The position numbers were made by a program, and so were the translations under genes. The notes beneath the pieces are model-generated. The model was not told the origin of the DNA, searched no databases, and saw only the letters and a list, made by a program, of their open reading frames with translations. From assembly GCF_002217355.1 (NCBI RefSeq), contig NZ_MUHA01000028.1:99251-163250 (forward strand): a stretch of DNA of 64,000 nt, written 5' to 3'. Shown here piece by piece: positions 25,438 to 34,436 of the stretch. The DNA is from Flavobacterium oncorhynchi (GTDB lineage: Bacteria; Bacteroidota; Bacteroidia; Flavobacteriales; Flavobacteriaceae). Position 1 is the first letter of the stretch. Each line of letters opens with the position of its first letter.

Positions 25438-26406
25438 TTATTTAGTACTAATATAATCCATTATCATATTAGCATGTATTCTTGAGTTCTCAATAAACCA
25501 TTTGTGCGTCTGCATTCCGCCGCAGACAACACCAGCTAAGAATAGACCTTTTACATTTGTTTCCATCGTTTCGGCGTTGTAAACAGGAATCTTTAATTCA
25601 TCATTTGAAAGTTCAATGCCCATTTTTTCTAGAAAAGTTAAATCGGGTTTATAGCCCGTTAAAGCCAAAACAAAATCATTTTCAATCGTAACTTTTCCGT
25701 TTGGAGTTTCAATTTCGACTTCGTTATCTTTTATTTTCGTAATATTAGATTCAAAATAAGCCTTAATGCTGCCCTCAGCAATTCGGTTTTCAATATCAGG
25801 TTTTACCCAATATTTTACTCTATTGTTTATTTCGTTTTTACGAATCACCATTGTAACATCAGCACCTTTTCGCCAGCATTCTAAAGCGGCATCAACAGAT
25901 GAATTATTGGCGCCAACGACTAAAACTTTACGGAAAGCATATTCGTGGGCTTCTTTGTAATAATGACGTACTTTAGGTAATTCCTCTCCTATTACATTCA
26001 TTTGAATTGGAATATCATAAAAACCCGTAGCAATAATCACATTCTTTGCTTCATACAATTTTTTATCGGTGGAAACTACAAAAGTCGAATTTTCGATTTT
26101 TTTGACTTCGGTAACTTTTTCAAATAAATTGATATTGAATTTAAAATAACGATGAATATTTCGATAATATTCTAAAGCTTCCTGTCTTCCAGGTTTTGGA
26201 GCAAGACAATTAAACGGAATATCACCAATTTCTAACCTTTCGGCAGTAGAGAAAAAAGTCATGTACAGCGGATAATTGAATATACTGTTTACAATAGCGC
26301 CTTTTTCGATTATTAAGTATTTTAAATTGTTCTTTTGAGCTTCAATTGCGCAGGCAAGTCCTATTGGCCCGCCTCCCACAATAATTACATCATATTGATC
26401 CGTCAT
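25438..26406 (-). CDS. ypdA: YpdA-family bacillithiol-disulfide reductase-like flavoprotein
   Basis: 322 residues. It has an N-terminal FAD-binding Rossmann motif (VIIVGGGPIGLACAIEA, residues 7-23) and an internal NADPH motif (VLVVGANNSSVDAALE, about 165). No C-x-x-C redox pair is visible, as in YpdA (Bdr), which reduces bacillithiol disulfide, and unlike thioredoxin reductase. It is 4 nt from the CYTH gene, which lies upstream on the same strand, so both are probably read together. Bacillithiol in this organism is assumed from the family; no bsh genes are in the window. Confidence 0.87.
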   Translation of the reverse strand: MTDQYDVIIVGGGPIGLACAIEAQKNNLKYLIIEKGAIVNSIFNYPLYMTFFSTAERLEIGDIPFNCLAPKPGRQEALEYYRNIHRYFKFNINLFEKVTEVKKIENSTFVVSTDKKLYEAKNVIIATGFYDIPIQMNVIGEELPKVRHYYKEAHEYAFRKVLVVGANNSSVDAALECWRKGADVTMVIRKNEINNRVKYWVKPDIENRIAEGSIKAYFESNITKIKDNEVEIETPNGKVTIENDFVLALTGYKPDLTFLEKMGIELSNDELKIPVYNAETMETNVKGLFLAGVVCGGMQTHKWFIENSRIHANMIMDYISTK

Positions 26407-26409
26407 AAA

Positions 26410-26886
26410 TTATTCTTTTTCCCAGCTTTTAAAAGGATGTTTACTTAAATAAGCATTGTAATATCTTTTGTCATCTGTTACCTCTTTCCCTAGCCATTCT
26501 GGCTTTTCAAAAGTTTCTGTTTCAGATTTCAGTTCCACTTCGGCCATTATTAAGCCTTCATTTTCGCCGTAAAATTCATCAACTTCAAAAATATGATTTC
26601 CAAGTTTTACCTCGTAACGTGTTTTTTCTATTTTGCCTTTTTCGCATAATTTTAAAAGCTCTATAGCTTCATCAAGCGGAATTTCATTCTCCCATTCAAA
26701 GCGCGACATACCGCCTTGATGCCCAATACCTTTAATAGTTAAAAAGGCTTTTTCGCCTTTAATTCTAACTCTTACGGTTCTTTCAGGAATCGAACTTAAA
26801 TAGCCTTGGGCAATTTTATTATGAGTAAAAGCTTGTTCTTTAAAATCATTTGATTTTACAAGAAACTTTCTTTCTATTTCGAGCAT
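26410..26886 (-). CDS. CYTH-domain inorganic triphosphatase-like protein
   Basis: 158 residues. The N-terminal MLEIERKFLV is the ExExK metal-binding signature of the CYTH fold, and the conserved basic and acidic residues of the tunnel follow in RVRIKGEKAFLTIKG and KTRYEV. Relatives hydrolyse inorganic triphosphate or thiamine triphosphate; some may be adenylate cyclases. The substrate here is not determined. It is upstream of ypdA by 3 nt. Confidence 0.9.
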   Translation of the reverse strand: MLEIERKFLVKSNDFKEQAFTHNKIAQGYLSSIPERTVRVRIKGEKAFLTIKGIGHQGGMSRFEWENEIPLDEAIELLKLCEKGKIEKTRYEVKLGNHIFEVDEFYGENEGLIMAEVELKSETETFEKPEWLGKEVTDDKRYYNAYLSKHPFKSWEKE

Positions 26887-27050
26887 TTTGTTTCTGAATT
26901 AATTTTACTCAAAGTTACTTAATTAAATTAAGTTTGAGAATTTGCATTTATAAAACCTCTTTTTATTTGTTCACGAATCAAATTCAAACAAAAGTGGAAA
27001 ATGCAACCATGTTGATTGATTGTTAGTAGGTTACGTGTTTTTATTTTTCC

Positions 27051-27058
27051 TAAATTTG
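27051..27058 (+). promoter_or_regulatory. -7 element for the OmpA-type gene
   Basis: TAAATTTG, a full match to TAnnTTTG, ends 22 nt before the ATG at 27081. The nearest TTG upstream is 28 nt away, longer than usual. Confidence 0.45.
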
Positions 27059-27080
27059 ATAAAACCTTAACTTCATTACT

Positions 27081-27992
27081 ATGTCTAAAAAAGCACTTTA
27101 TCTATTGGGCATTGCAATAACAATCATTTTGGGGACTTTTTTATACCTGAAATTCTGTTGCAATTGTTGTACGAAAACAGCTGACGTTACTACTGAAACA
27201 GTAAGCGTTGTTGTAGCTCAGGACACTAATTTTGTTCCCTTTGTTTTAAGCGGTTCTGGAATTGATTATCGCACACACGGCAATCTTAAGTTCCTTAAAA
27301 ACAATGCAGCGGTAATCATGCCTGTACATGATTCGGTAGCTATAGGAATAGAAAATCTAAAAGGGTTTTTAATTAAAAATCCACAGCAAAAAATTACGAT
27401 TACTGGTTACGCCACATCTGATGAAAAGAACACTACAACTTTTGAGAATCTTGGTTTAGCAAGAGCAAATGGAGTTAAGAACTTTTTTGTTTCTAAAGGA
27501 TTAGCAGCTTCTAATTTTGATACAAAAGGCAAAATTATCGATCAATGGAAAATGAGTTCTGATACGCTTCTTGGTCCTGTTGAGTACAATTTTGAGAGTG
27601 CTAATACCCCAGCGGTATCGACAGATGAATGGGTTATTTTAAAGAATAAGATTAATGGTGATGCATTAGTTCTTCATTTTAGCACCAATAAATCTAGTGA
27701 AGATTTAAGTGCCGACGAGAAGCAAAAAGTGGCAGATATAGCCAAGTACATGGATCATGTTAAAGAAGCTGTTGTATTGGTTGTTGGGCACAGCGACAAT
27801 GTAGGAAATCGTGATTCGAATATTGTTCTTGGACAAAAACGTGCTGATTTCTCTAAAAACTATCTGGTTAAAAAAGGCATTGAGACTACACGAATTGAAA
27901 CGCAATCAAAAGGTCCTGATGAACCAATTGGAGAAAATACTACCGCAGAAGGTAAAGCGAATAACAGAAGAACTGTAATTACAATTAAATAA
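27081..27992 (+). CDS. Membrane-anchored protein with two OmpA-like domains
   Basis: 303 residues. One membrane segment near the N-terminus (LLGIAITIILGTFLYLKF) is followed by an unusual CCNCC cluster that may be lipidated or metal-bound. The first OmpA-like domain (about 85-155) is partial (VHDSVAIGIENLKGFL, ITITGYATSDEKNT). The second (about 190-300) is complete, with the peptidoglycan-binding region VVGHSDNVGNRDSN and the end NRRTVITI. It lacks a beta barrel. It probably ties the peptidoglycan to the inner or outer membrane. The next gene, 19 nt downstream, is probably a partner. Confidence 0.86.
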   Translation: MSKKALYLLGIAITIILGTFLYLKFCCNCCTKTADVTTETVSVVVAQDTNFVPFVLSGSGIDYRTHGNLKFLKNNAAVIMPVHDSVAIGIENLKGFLIKNPQQKITITGYATSDEKNTTTFENLGLARANGVKNFFVSKGLAASNFDTKGKIIDQWKMSSDTLLGPVEYNFESANTPAVSTDEWVILKNKINGDALVLHFSTNKSSEDLSADEKQKVADIAKYMDHVKEAVVLVVGHSDNVGNRDSNIVLGQKRADFSKNYLVKKGIETTRIETQSKGPDEPIGENTTAEGKANNRRTVITIK

Positions 27993-28011
27993 CTAATTAA
28001 AATATACGATT

Positions 28012-28563
28012 ATGAATATACCATGTATCTTAATACCGATTTTAGTGGGGTTAATCTGTGGAATTTTAGGTTACTTACTAGGAAAAATGAATTCTAAAGG
28101 AGATGATTCACTGGCTGTATCTTTACAAGCCGATTTAGATGCTTGTAAAGCAAATACGAAAAGCTTAAATGCTAAAATAGCAGCATTAGAAGCAGATTTA
28201 GCAGCAAAAGTAAAAAACACTTCGTCTACGGCGCAGTCGTTTGTGTCTTCACCTGCTGCAATCGCATTTGATGCAGCTTTGGCAGCCACAGTTTTTGGTA
28301 AAAAAATAAAAGAAAATGATTTGAAAGTTGTTGAAGGAATAGGTCCAAAGATTGAAGCTTTATATCATGCAGCAGGAATATCAACTTGGCATCAATTATC
28401 AGAAACATCTACAGAAAAATCGCAATCTATTCTGGATGCAGGCGGAGAAAATTATGCCATTCACAATCCAAGTACTTGGGCTAAACAAGCTTTATTAGCC
28501 TATCAAGGTAAATGGCAGGAATTAAAAGACTGGCAGGATAATTTACGTGGAGGGAAAGAGTAA
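28012..28563 (+). CDS. Membrane-anchored coiled-coil protein with C-terminal helix-hairpin-helix
   Basis: 183 residues. It begins with a membrane segment (LIPILVGLICGILGYLLGKM), then a coiled-coil (about residues 30-70, heptads of Ala and Leu), a short linker, and a helix-hairpin-helix (LKVVEGIGPKIEALYHAAG, about 105-125), followed by a tail rich in Trp. HhH motifs usually touch DNA, so a membrane-bound HhH is odd. Such proteins follow OmpA genes in other flavobacteria as far as I recall. Function unknown. Confidence 0.8.
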   Translation: MNIPCILIPILVGLICGILGYLLGKMNSKGDDSLAVSLQADLDACKANTKSLNAKIAALEADLAAKVKNTSSTAQSFVSSPAAIAFDAALAATVFGKKIKENDLKVVEGIGPKIEALYHAAGISTWHQLSETSTEKSQSILDAGGENYAIHNPSTWAKQALLAYQGKWQELKDWQDNLRGGKE

Positions 28564-28575
28564 AAAAAAGACACA

Positions 28576-28646
28576 AAGGTTCAAAGATACAGAGGTTCAA
28601 AGGTTTTAATACTTTGTTCCTTTGAACCTCTGTAACTTTGAACCTT
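28576..28646. repeat. 28-nt inverted repeat overlapping the menC stop
   Basis: Left arm 28576-28603 and right arm 28619-28646 differ at one base. Each arm holds the unit GGTTCAAAG twice. The right arm ends at 28646, so it supplies part of the menC stop codon (TTA, 28645-28647). Next to it, 28649-28663 is a short palindrome inside the menC reading frame. Confidence 0.8.
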
Positions 28647-29682
28647 AAAAACTGGCTCCCAGCCAGTTTTTTTTTGTATTATACCATAGCTGTCCTTGTT
28701 TTACTTCGAGCGGGCAATCAAAATTATTAGTGTAAAGTGCTCCTGTTCCTAATCCTTGCGGCATTTTTGAGTTTAAAAGAAAAGTCCATTGCGCAATTGC
28801 ATTTAAACCAATATTGCTTTCTAATGCCGAAGTAATCCACCAGCCGATATTATATTTTTCGGCTAAAGTGATCCATTCCTGTGTTCCTCTAAAACCGCCG
28901 ACAAAACTTGGTTTTAAAATAATGTATTGCGGTTTGATTTTTTGCAGCAATTCTTCTTTCTCTTCTAATGAAAAAACGCCTATCAATTCTTCGTCTAAAG
29001 CAATTGGAAAAGGTGTTGCATTACATAAATCTGCCATTGCAGTAGTATTTCCTTTTTTTATAGGTTGTTCAATACTATGAAGTTGAAATATATTGAGTTG
29101 GTTAAGTTTATCTAAAGCTTCATTTAAAGTAAAAGCACCATTTGCATCGACTCTAATTTCGATTTGTTCTGCCGAAAAATGACTTCGGATAAACTCAAGT
29201 AATTCTAGCTCTTTTTGAAAATCTATAGCGCCAATTTTAAGTTTGATACAATTAAAACCATCCGCTAATTTCTCTTCAATTTGTTCTTTCATAAATGAAG
29301 CTTCACCCATCCAAACTAAGCCGTTTATAGGTATTGATTCAGAATGCGACGTAAAATTTGAAGGAAAAAGTAAATACGGATTTTCACTTTTTAATGATAA
29401 AAAAGCCATTTCTACTCCAAACTGTATTGAAGGAAACTCTAACAAAGCTTCCCAAAGTGCAGTTTCTCCTAAATGAATATTTTCACAAGTCCATTTAAGT
29501 TTTTCCTCATAATCATCACGATCATCAGCGCTTAAGCCTCGAAGAATTCCGCATTCTCCTATTCCTTTTCTGCCATTATCGTCTAAAACAATAAACCAGG
29601 TTTCTTTTTCGGTCATAATGCCGCGAGATGTCCCAGACGGACGTTTAAACTCGAGCATGTATTTATGGTAAACAGCTTTCAA
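28645..29682 (-). CDS. menC: o-Succinylbenzoate synthase
   Basis: 345 residues, enolase superfamily, dehydrating SHCHC to o-succinylbenzoate in menaquinone synthesis. The catalytic lysine pair is in NCIKLKIGA (about 146), the metal ligands in EIRVDANGAF, HSIEQP and ALDEEL, and the second lysine in IILKPSFVGG. It fits the Bacteroidota MenC branch, which is short and varied. It is last in a minus-strand run with menA and menB. The stop lies in a repeat. Confidence 0.9.
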   Translation of the reverse strand: MKAVYHKYMLEFKRPSGTSRGIMTEKETWFIVLDDNGRKGIGECGILRGLSADDRDDYEEKLKWTCENIHLGETALWEALLEFPSIQFGVEMAFLSLKSENPYLLFPSNFTSHSESIPINGLVWMGEASFMKEQIEEKLADGFNCIKLKIGAIDFQKELELLEFIRSHFSAEQIEIRVDANGAFTLNEALDKLNQLNIFQLHSIEQPIKKGNTTAMADLCNATPFPIALDEELIGVFSLEEKEELLQKIKPQYIILKPSFVGGFRGTQEWITLAEKYNIGWWITSALESNIGLNAIAQWTFLLNSKMPQGLGTGALYTNNFDCPLEVKQGQLWYNTKKNWLGASF

Positions 29683-29711
29683 TTTATTGTTTTTAAATTA
29701 AGGAAAGGTTT

Positions 29712-30914
29712 TTAATTATAAAGTTTTAAAACTTTTTCGAAATCCTTTGATGGCAGGCCAGCTTTTTGAAAAACAGTAAAATCTTGTTTTGTTTTTTCTT
29801 TCCAGCTTACACTATCAGTTACATTTTGTGTTTGGTATTTTTTGTAAATTGCTTTGGCTTCGCTGTAATCATCGCTTATCAAGTAAACATGAGCAAGATT
29901 TAGTTTAACTAACAATTCAGTATCATCAAGCTTTTCACCTTCTTTTAAAAATTTCAACGCTTTTCCGTATTGCTTGGTTAAAATGAAGCAATAACCAATA
30001 GAGTTGTAATCTAAAGCAGTAGCTTTTCCGTCGTTAATAATCGAATTTAACTTAGGAATAGCTTCGTTGTATTTTTGTTGTTTTATTAATAAAGAAGCCT
30101 GCTTTCTTAAATCACTGTAAACGTTTTTAGAAATATCTTCATCTTTATAACAAGCGTTTCCAAAATCTTTGTATGCTTTGGTTTTTTCAACTGCTAATAA
30201 CTTCTGAAATTCTGTATAACGATATTGTTTGATGATTTTATTTAGAATACAAACACAAAAATCATCAGAATTGGCCATTTTTTGTGCTAATGTAGATGTT
30301 TTACATAAGCTGATAATTTCGTTTTTATTGTCTTTATCCCAGCCACGACTAAGAACGGTATTAACCCACGGAACAACTTCTAATACTACTTTTTGATTCA
30401 AAAACCAGTTTTTACTCTGAAATGCAAACCAAATTGTATTTGAATTCTGGTTCAAACAAGAAGATTTATCTACAGATAAACGTTTGGCATCTTTACTTAA
30501 CGGTTCTGTCTGTGCATAACAAGCTTTATCTGTTTTACCGTCTATAATGTATCTTTTTGCGTCGTCATTTGAAGCAAACAAAGCATAGGTACAAGTATCA
30601 TCTCCGGAAATTTTTGACATCAAAAAAACGGCTCCTGCAGATCCTTGACCAATTCCATATGGATCTGGAATTGCTTTTAGTACCGAAACTAAACTATTGG
30701 CCATTTGCTGGTTTTCGTCTAAAAGAGTGATTCTGTATACAATTTCGGTAGTACCTAGAGGCAGATCTTCTATTTTAAAAGTTACTCTGTCTCCGGCAGA
30801 AACAATAAGTTCTTTAGTTGTAGCTCTTTCTTTATCCCAATAGCCGTCTTTTTGTGCAAAAACGTTAGATGAAGCTATAATTAAAATAAATAGAGCTATT
30901 TTTTTTAAATTCAT
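29712..30914 (-). CDS. Secreted TPR-repeat protein of unknown function
   Basis: 400 residues from the ATG at 30912-30914. A signal peptide, KKIALFILIIASSNVFAQ, ends with the A-Q cut. An upstream in-frame ATG would add nine residues and weaken the signal, so it is not preferred. Residues about 30-190 are beta-rich and unfamiliar. From about 280 onward there are three TPR-like helical pairs (ALDYNSIGYCFILTKQYGKA, LLVKLNLAHVYLISDDYSEA). Although it lies within the men run, no menaquinone role is apparent. Confidence 0.78.
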   Translation of the reverse strand: MNLKKIALFILIIASSNVFAQKDGYWDKERATTKELIVSAGDRVTFKIEDLPLGTTEIVYRITLLDENQQMANSLVSVLKAIPDPYGIGQGSAGAVFLMSKISGDDTCTYALFASNDDAKRYIIDGKTDKACYAQTEPLSKDAKRLSVDKSSCLNQNSNTIWFAFQSKNWFLNQKVVLEVVPWVNTVLSRGWDKDNKNEIISLCKTSTLAQKMANSDDFCVCILNKIIKQYRYTEFQKLLAVEKTKAYKDFGNACYKDEDISKNVYSDLRKQASLLIKQQKYNEAIPKLNSIINDGKATALDYNSIGYCFILTKQYGKALKFLKEGEKLDDTELLVKLNLAHVYLISDDYSEAKAIYKKYQTQNVTDSVSWKEKTKQDFTVFQKAGLPSKDFEKVLKLYN

Positions 30915-30954
30915 TTTAGAAAATTTAGTTAAAGATCTCATACAAATTTCAAGC

Positions 30955-31464
30955 CTATTTTTTAAGTATTGCGTTTATTCTCTTTTCAGCTTCTGCTTTT
31001 GTGATTCCTTCGTAATAATCTTTTACAAAAGGATGATCAAAATCTTTGTGAGGAAATATTTCTGGTCTTTCATTTCCAGTTTTTGTTACCACTGTTGTTG
31101 GAATGCTGTTTGAGAACTCATATTGCGGAATATAATTTGAAAGCCAGCCAAAATACTGGTTTTCTTCTTTTTGATCATCAAAGTTTTCTAAGTAGTTTTC
31201 AAAACTTTTTTCGCTTAACGAAACCCAGAAGCCATATTCTAAATCTTCGCAGTGATCATTAACTTTTTGAACTAGAACACATCTAATAAATCGATCTACT
31301 TGATCGGAATGTTTTATAACGCAAAAATCTTCATCAATTACAGCAATATCTTCCTTTTCCTGAGAAGATAGATTGCTGTAGCTGTTTGGAGCGTTATAAG
31401 TTATTGCGGGCCAGCTTTCGTGCTCTTCGCCGCAGCAATCACACGTAAATTTAATATCACTCAT
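30955..31464 (-). CDS. DUF2199-family protein
   Basis: 169 residues. It starts with a likely zinc motif, FTCDCCGEEHESWP (Cys8, Cys10, Cys11), then IDEDFCVIKHSDQVDRFIR and YGFWVSLSEKSFENY, the usual DUF2199 blocks. The function of the family is unknown; the fold is assumed to be a zinc-bound alpha/beta domain. It is 16 nt downstream of the metallo-beta-lactamase gene, so it is in the same minus-strand run. Confidence 0.85.
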   Translation of the reverse strand: MSDIKFTCDCCGEEHESWPAITYNAPNSYSNLSSQEKEDIAVIDEDFCVIKHSDQVDRFIRCVLVQKVNDHCEDLEYGFWVSLSEKSFENYLENFDDQKEENQYFGWLSNYIPQYEFSNSIPTTVVTKTGNERPEIFPHKDFDHPFVKDYYEGITKAEAEKRINAILKK

Positions 31465-31480
31465 ATTTTAACAAATGCTA

Positions 31481-32158
31481 TTATAGCTCAATTGAGGCGC
31501 CAATTTCTAAAAGCATTAAATCTTTTCCTTTATCAAAGAATTTACGAATTGATTCTTCATGATTAATTTCGATATAGCCAAAAGTATCAAAATGATAGCC
31601 AAGAATTTTATCGCATTCAACAAAGTCAGAAGCAATAATTGCATCTTCAACATCCATTGTAAAATTATTTCCGATTGGAAGAATAGCAAGATCAAGTTTA
31701 GTTCGTAACGGAATTAATTTCATGTCGTAAGTAAGTGCAGTATCTCCAGCAATATAAATATTTTTATGCTCTCCTTCGATTACAAATCCGCCAGGATTTC
31801 CTCCGTAAGTACCGTCAGGAAAAGAACTTGAGTGAATTGCATTGACATATTTTACTTTTCCAAAATCAAAATTCCAGCTTCCGCCATGATTCATAGGATG
31901 AGAGTTAAGACCGTTTTTTGCATAGTATCCTGCAATCTCAGCATTTGAAACAATGACTGCATTAGTTCGTTTTGCAATACTTTCCACATCAAGAATATGA
32001 TCGCCGTGAGCGTGTGTTAATAAAATATAGTCTGCTTTTAGGCTGTTGATATCGATGTGTGAAGCTTGCGGATTTCCTGTAATAAATGGATCAACAATAA
32101 TGTGCTTTCCTCCTACTTCAATTCCTAAAGAAGCATGTCCGTAAAAAGTGATTTTCAT
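31481..32158 (-). CDS. Metallo-beta-lactamase-fold hydrolase (UPF0173 / UlaG-like)
   Basis: 225 residues. The metal-binding HxHxDH signature is LLTHAHGDHILD (about residue 48); further ligands are in IAGDTALTYD and GYHFDTF. The short two-metal form without extra domains matches UPF0173 hydrolases. The substrate is not assigned. The gene is between menA and DUF2199 in the minus-strand run. Confidence 0.9.
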   Translation of the reverse strand: MKITFYGHASLGIEVGGKHIIVDPFITGNPQASHIDINSLKADYILLTHAHGDHILDVESIAKRTNAVIVSNAEIAGYYAKNGLNSHPMNHGGSWNFDFGKVKYVNAIHSSSFPDGTYGGNPGGFVIEGEHKNIYIAGDTALTYDMKLIPLRTKLDLAILPIGNNFTMDVEDAIIASDFVECDKILGYHFDTFGYIEINHEESIRKFFDKGKDLMLLEIGASIEL

Positions 32159-32189
32159 TTTATGAGTGTTTTTATAGTTGAACTTAATT

Positions 32190-33152
32190 TTATCTTCCGC
32201 CTAAAAATAGGTTAACAATTATATCTGAAATCAATGAAATCATACATACTGTTAATAATATAGAAAGTAAAAATGTACTTAATGCTAGTTTTTTTAATTC
32301 GGGATCTAAAAGCTTAGGGTTTTGATTTTTATAAACCGTAATTAAATGTTTAGTTAAAGGAATATAAGCTAATAAGAATAAATATTGATCAAAGTTATAA
32401 TCGCTTAAAAAGGCAAAAACTACAACTAAAATCATTGCTGTAATAATCAATGAGAAATGATAGATTTTTGCTTTTGCTCCGCCAATTTGAACTACGATTG
32501 TATTTTTTCCTGATTTTCGGTCTGATTCTTCATCACGCATATTATTCAGGTTTAAAACGCCCACGCTTAATAATCCGATAGAAATTGCCGGAAGAATTAA
32601 AAGCGGATCAACTTCTTTTGAATATAAAAAGTTAACACCTAATGTGCTTACAAGCCCAAAAAAGATGAAAACAAACACATCACCAAATCCTTTATAACCG
32701 TAAGCAGAATTACCAACTGTATAACGAATTGCTGAAACAATTGCAGCAATTCCTAAAAGAAGAAAGAATATTGAATAACCAAAATTTGATTCTCCAAAAG
32801 CAAAATAAATTAAGATAATGGCAGATAATAAAGTTAACAGCGAAGTAATTATTATCGCTTTTTTCATCGCTTGAGGCGTAATAACTCCGCTCTGAATAGC
32901 ACGCTGCGGCCCTACTCGATCAGCATTATCAGTACCTTTTACACCATCTCCGTAATCATTTGCAAAATTGGATAAAACCTGCAAACCCAAAGTAGTTAAA
33001 AGAGCAAAACCAAAGATTTTCCAGCTAAAAACGTCTGTTGGTGTATTGATAGTTTCTGTTGGGTTTGAAAGTGCATAAATACTCCCAACTATAATTCCAG
33101 AAACCGATAAAGGTAATGTGCGCAGTCTAGCCGCTTCAATCCAATGTTTCAT
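32190..33152 (-). CDS. menA: 1,4-Dihydroxy-2-naphthoate polyprenyltransferase
   Basis: 320 residues, UbiA superfamily, eight to nine membrane segments. The first aspartate-rich motif is NDYGDGVKGTDNADR (about 73-87), the second NNMRDEESDRKSGKNT (about 208), which bind the Mg-prenyl diphosphate. It attaches the polyprenyl tail to DHNA in menaquinone synthesis, at the inner membrane. The gap to menB (93 nt) has a small dispersed repeat but no terminator. Confidence 0.94.
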   Translation of the reverse strand: MKHWIEAARLRTLPLSVSGIIVGSIYALSNPTETINTPTDVFSWKIFGFALLTTLGLQVLSNFANDYGDGVKGTDNADRVGPQRAIQSGVITPQAMKKAIIITSLLTLLSAIILIYFAFGESNFGYSIFFLLLGIAAIVSAIRYTVGNSAYGYKGFGDVFVFIFFGLVSTLGVNFLYSKEVDPLLILPAISIGLLSVGVLNLNNMRDEESDRKSGKNTIVVQIGGAKAKIYHFSLIITAMILVVVFAFLSDYNFDQYLFLLAYIPLTKHLITVYKNQNPKLLDPELKKLALSTFLLSILLTVCMISLISDIIVNLFLGGR

Positions 33153-33193
33153 TATTTATTTTGTTTATTTTAATTTCAAGTTTTAGGTTTCAC

Positions 33194-33223
33194 GTTTCAG
33201 GTTCGCAATTTGAAACCTGAAAC
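33194..33223. repeat. Small inverted repeat between menA and menB
   Basis: 10-nt arms (33194-33203 with 33214-33223) of the sequence GTTTCAGGTT. The flanks extend the similarity imperfectly, as in other dispersed flavobacterial palindromes. Confidence 0.5.
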
Positions 33224-33245
33224 TTTAAACTATTTTGTAACTTCT

Positions 33246-34079
33246 TTACGGCAGCCATTTATTTTCGCCAAAATTTGGTTTTCTTTTTTCTAAGAAAGCG
33301 TTTCTTCCCTCTTTTGCTTCTTCAGTCATATAAGCTAAACGAGTTGCTTCTCCAGCAAAAACCTGCTGTCCTACCATTCCGTCATCCGTTAAGTTCATAG
33401 CGAATTTTAGCATTTTGATAGATGTTGGAGATTTTTGAAGAATTTCCTGAGCCCATTCATAAGCTGTAGCTTCAAGTTCATCGTGAGGAATTACAGCATT
33501 TACCATTCCCATATCCATCGCTTCTTGAGCAGAATAATTTCTTCCTAAAAAGAAAATTTCTCTTGCTTTTTTCTGTCCAACCATTTTAGCCAAATAAGCA
33601 GATCCGTATCCACCGTCGAAACTGGTAACATCGGCATCAGTTTGTTTAAAAATAGCATGTTCTTTACTAGCCAAAGTCATGTCGCAAACTACATGTAAAC
33701 TGTGTCCGCCGCCAACTGCCCATCCTGGAACGACTGCAATAACCACTTTTGGCATAAAACGAATTAAGCGCTGTACTTCTAGAATGTTTAAACGGTGCTG
33801 ACCATCTTCGCCAACATAACCTTGATGTCCGCGTGCATTTTGATCACCGCCGCTGCAAAATGAATAAACTCCGTCTTTTGTCGACGGTCCTTCAGCAGAA
33901 AGTAATACTACTCCAATCGAAGTATCTTCCTGTGCATCGTAAAAAGCTTGGTATAATTCTGAAGTTGTTTTAGGTCTGAATGCATTTCTAACATTTGGTC
34001 TGTTGAAAGCAATTCTAGCAACTCCGTTACATTTTTTATAAGTTATATCTTCAAATTCTCTGGCAGTAATCCAATCCAT
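33246..34079 (-). CDS. menB: 1,4-Dihydroxy-2-naphthoyl-CoA synthase
   Basis: 277 residues, crotonase superfamily, closing the second ring of menaquinone. The oxyanion-hole segments are YSFCSGGDQNARGHQ (about 70) and VVPGWAVGGGHSLHVVCDM (about 115-133). DVTSFDGGYGSAYLA holds the family aspartate and glycines, and the C-terminus (RKPNFGENKWLP) is the MenB signature. First gene of the minus-strand men run. No clear TAnnTTTG promoter is visible upstream. Confidence 0.95.
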   Translation of the reverse strand: MDWITAREFEDITYKKCNGVARIAFNRPNVRNAFRPKTTSELYQAFYDAQEDTSIGVVLLSAEGPSTKDGVYSFCSGGDQNARGHQGYVGEDGQHRLNILEVQRLIRFMPKVVIAVVPGWAVGGGHSLHVVCDMTLASKEHAIFKQTDADVTSFDGGYGSAYLAKMVGQKKAREIFFLGRNYSAQEAMDMGMVNAVIPHDELEATAYEWAQEILQKSPTSIKMLKFAMNLTDDGMVGQQVFAGEATRLAYMTEEAKEGRNAFLEKRKPNFGENKWLP

Positions 34080-34401
34080 TTCTGTTTGTTTTATTTTAAA
34101 AATTTATAGTGTAAAAATAAGCCATTTTTTAGATTTTCACCCACTGATTTTGGTTTATATAGCGGTTTACAATTTGCGGTAATGTTAACAATTAGGCTTT
34201 TTGCTCAAAAAATAACATTTTTTAACATTAGTTATAAAAAATAATAAGTAATTTTACATCCTAGAAATCAACGAGATACGATTTATTTTGTTGATACAAG
34301 ATTGATTTTCTTTCACTGATTTATTAACCTAAAAAATGATTTTTTTGAGAAAATTTAAAAAATTTGTCGCTCATTTTTTTATGGTTTTTATTAGTAAACC
34401 C

Positions 34402-34432
34402 TTGAATAATGAGCAAATGATTTATTCATTTG
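34402..34432 (+). promoter_or_regulatory. Promoter for a candidate ncRNA
   Basis: TTG at 34402-34404, a 20-nt spacer and TTCATTTG at 34425-34432 (one mismatch to TAnnTTTG). No protein gene lies downstream on this strand until 35882, yet a hairpin plus T-run follows at 34641-34676. Confidence 0.4.
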
Positions 34433-34436
34433 TCAA

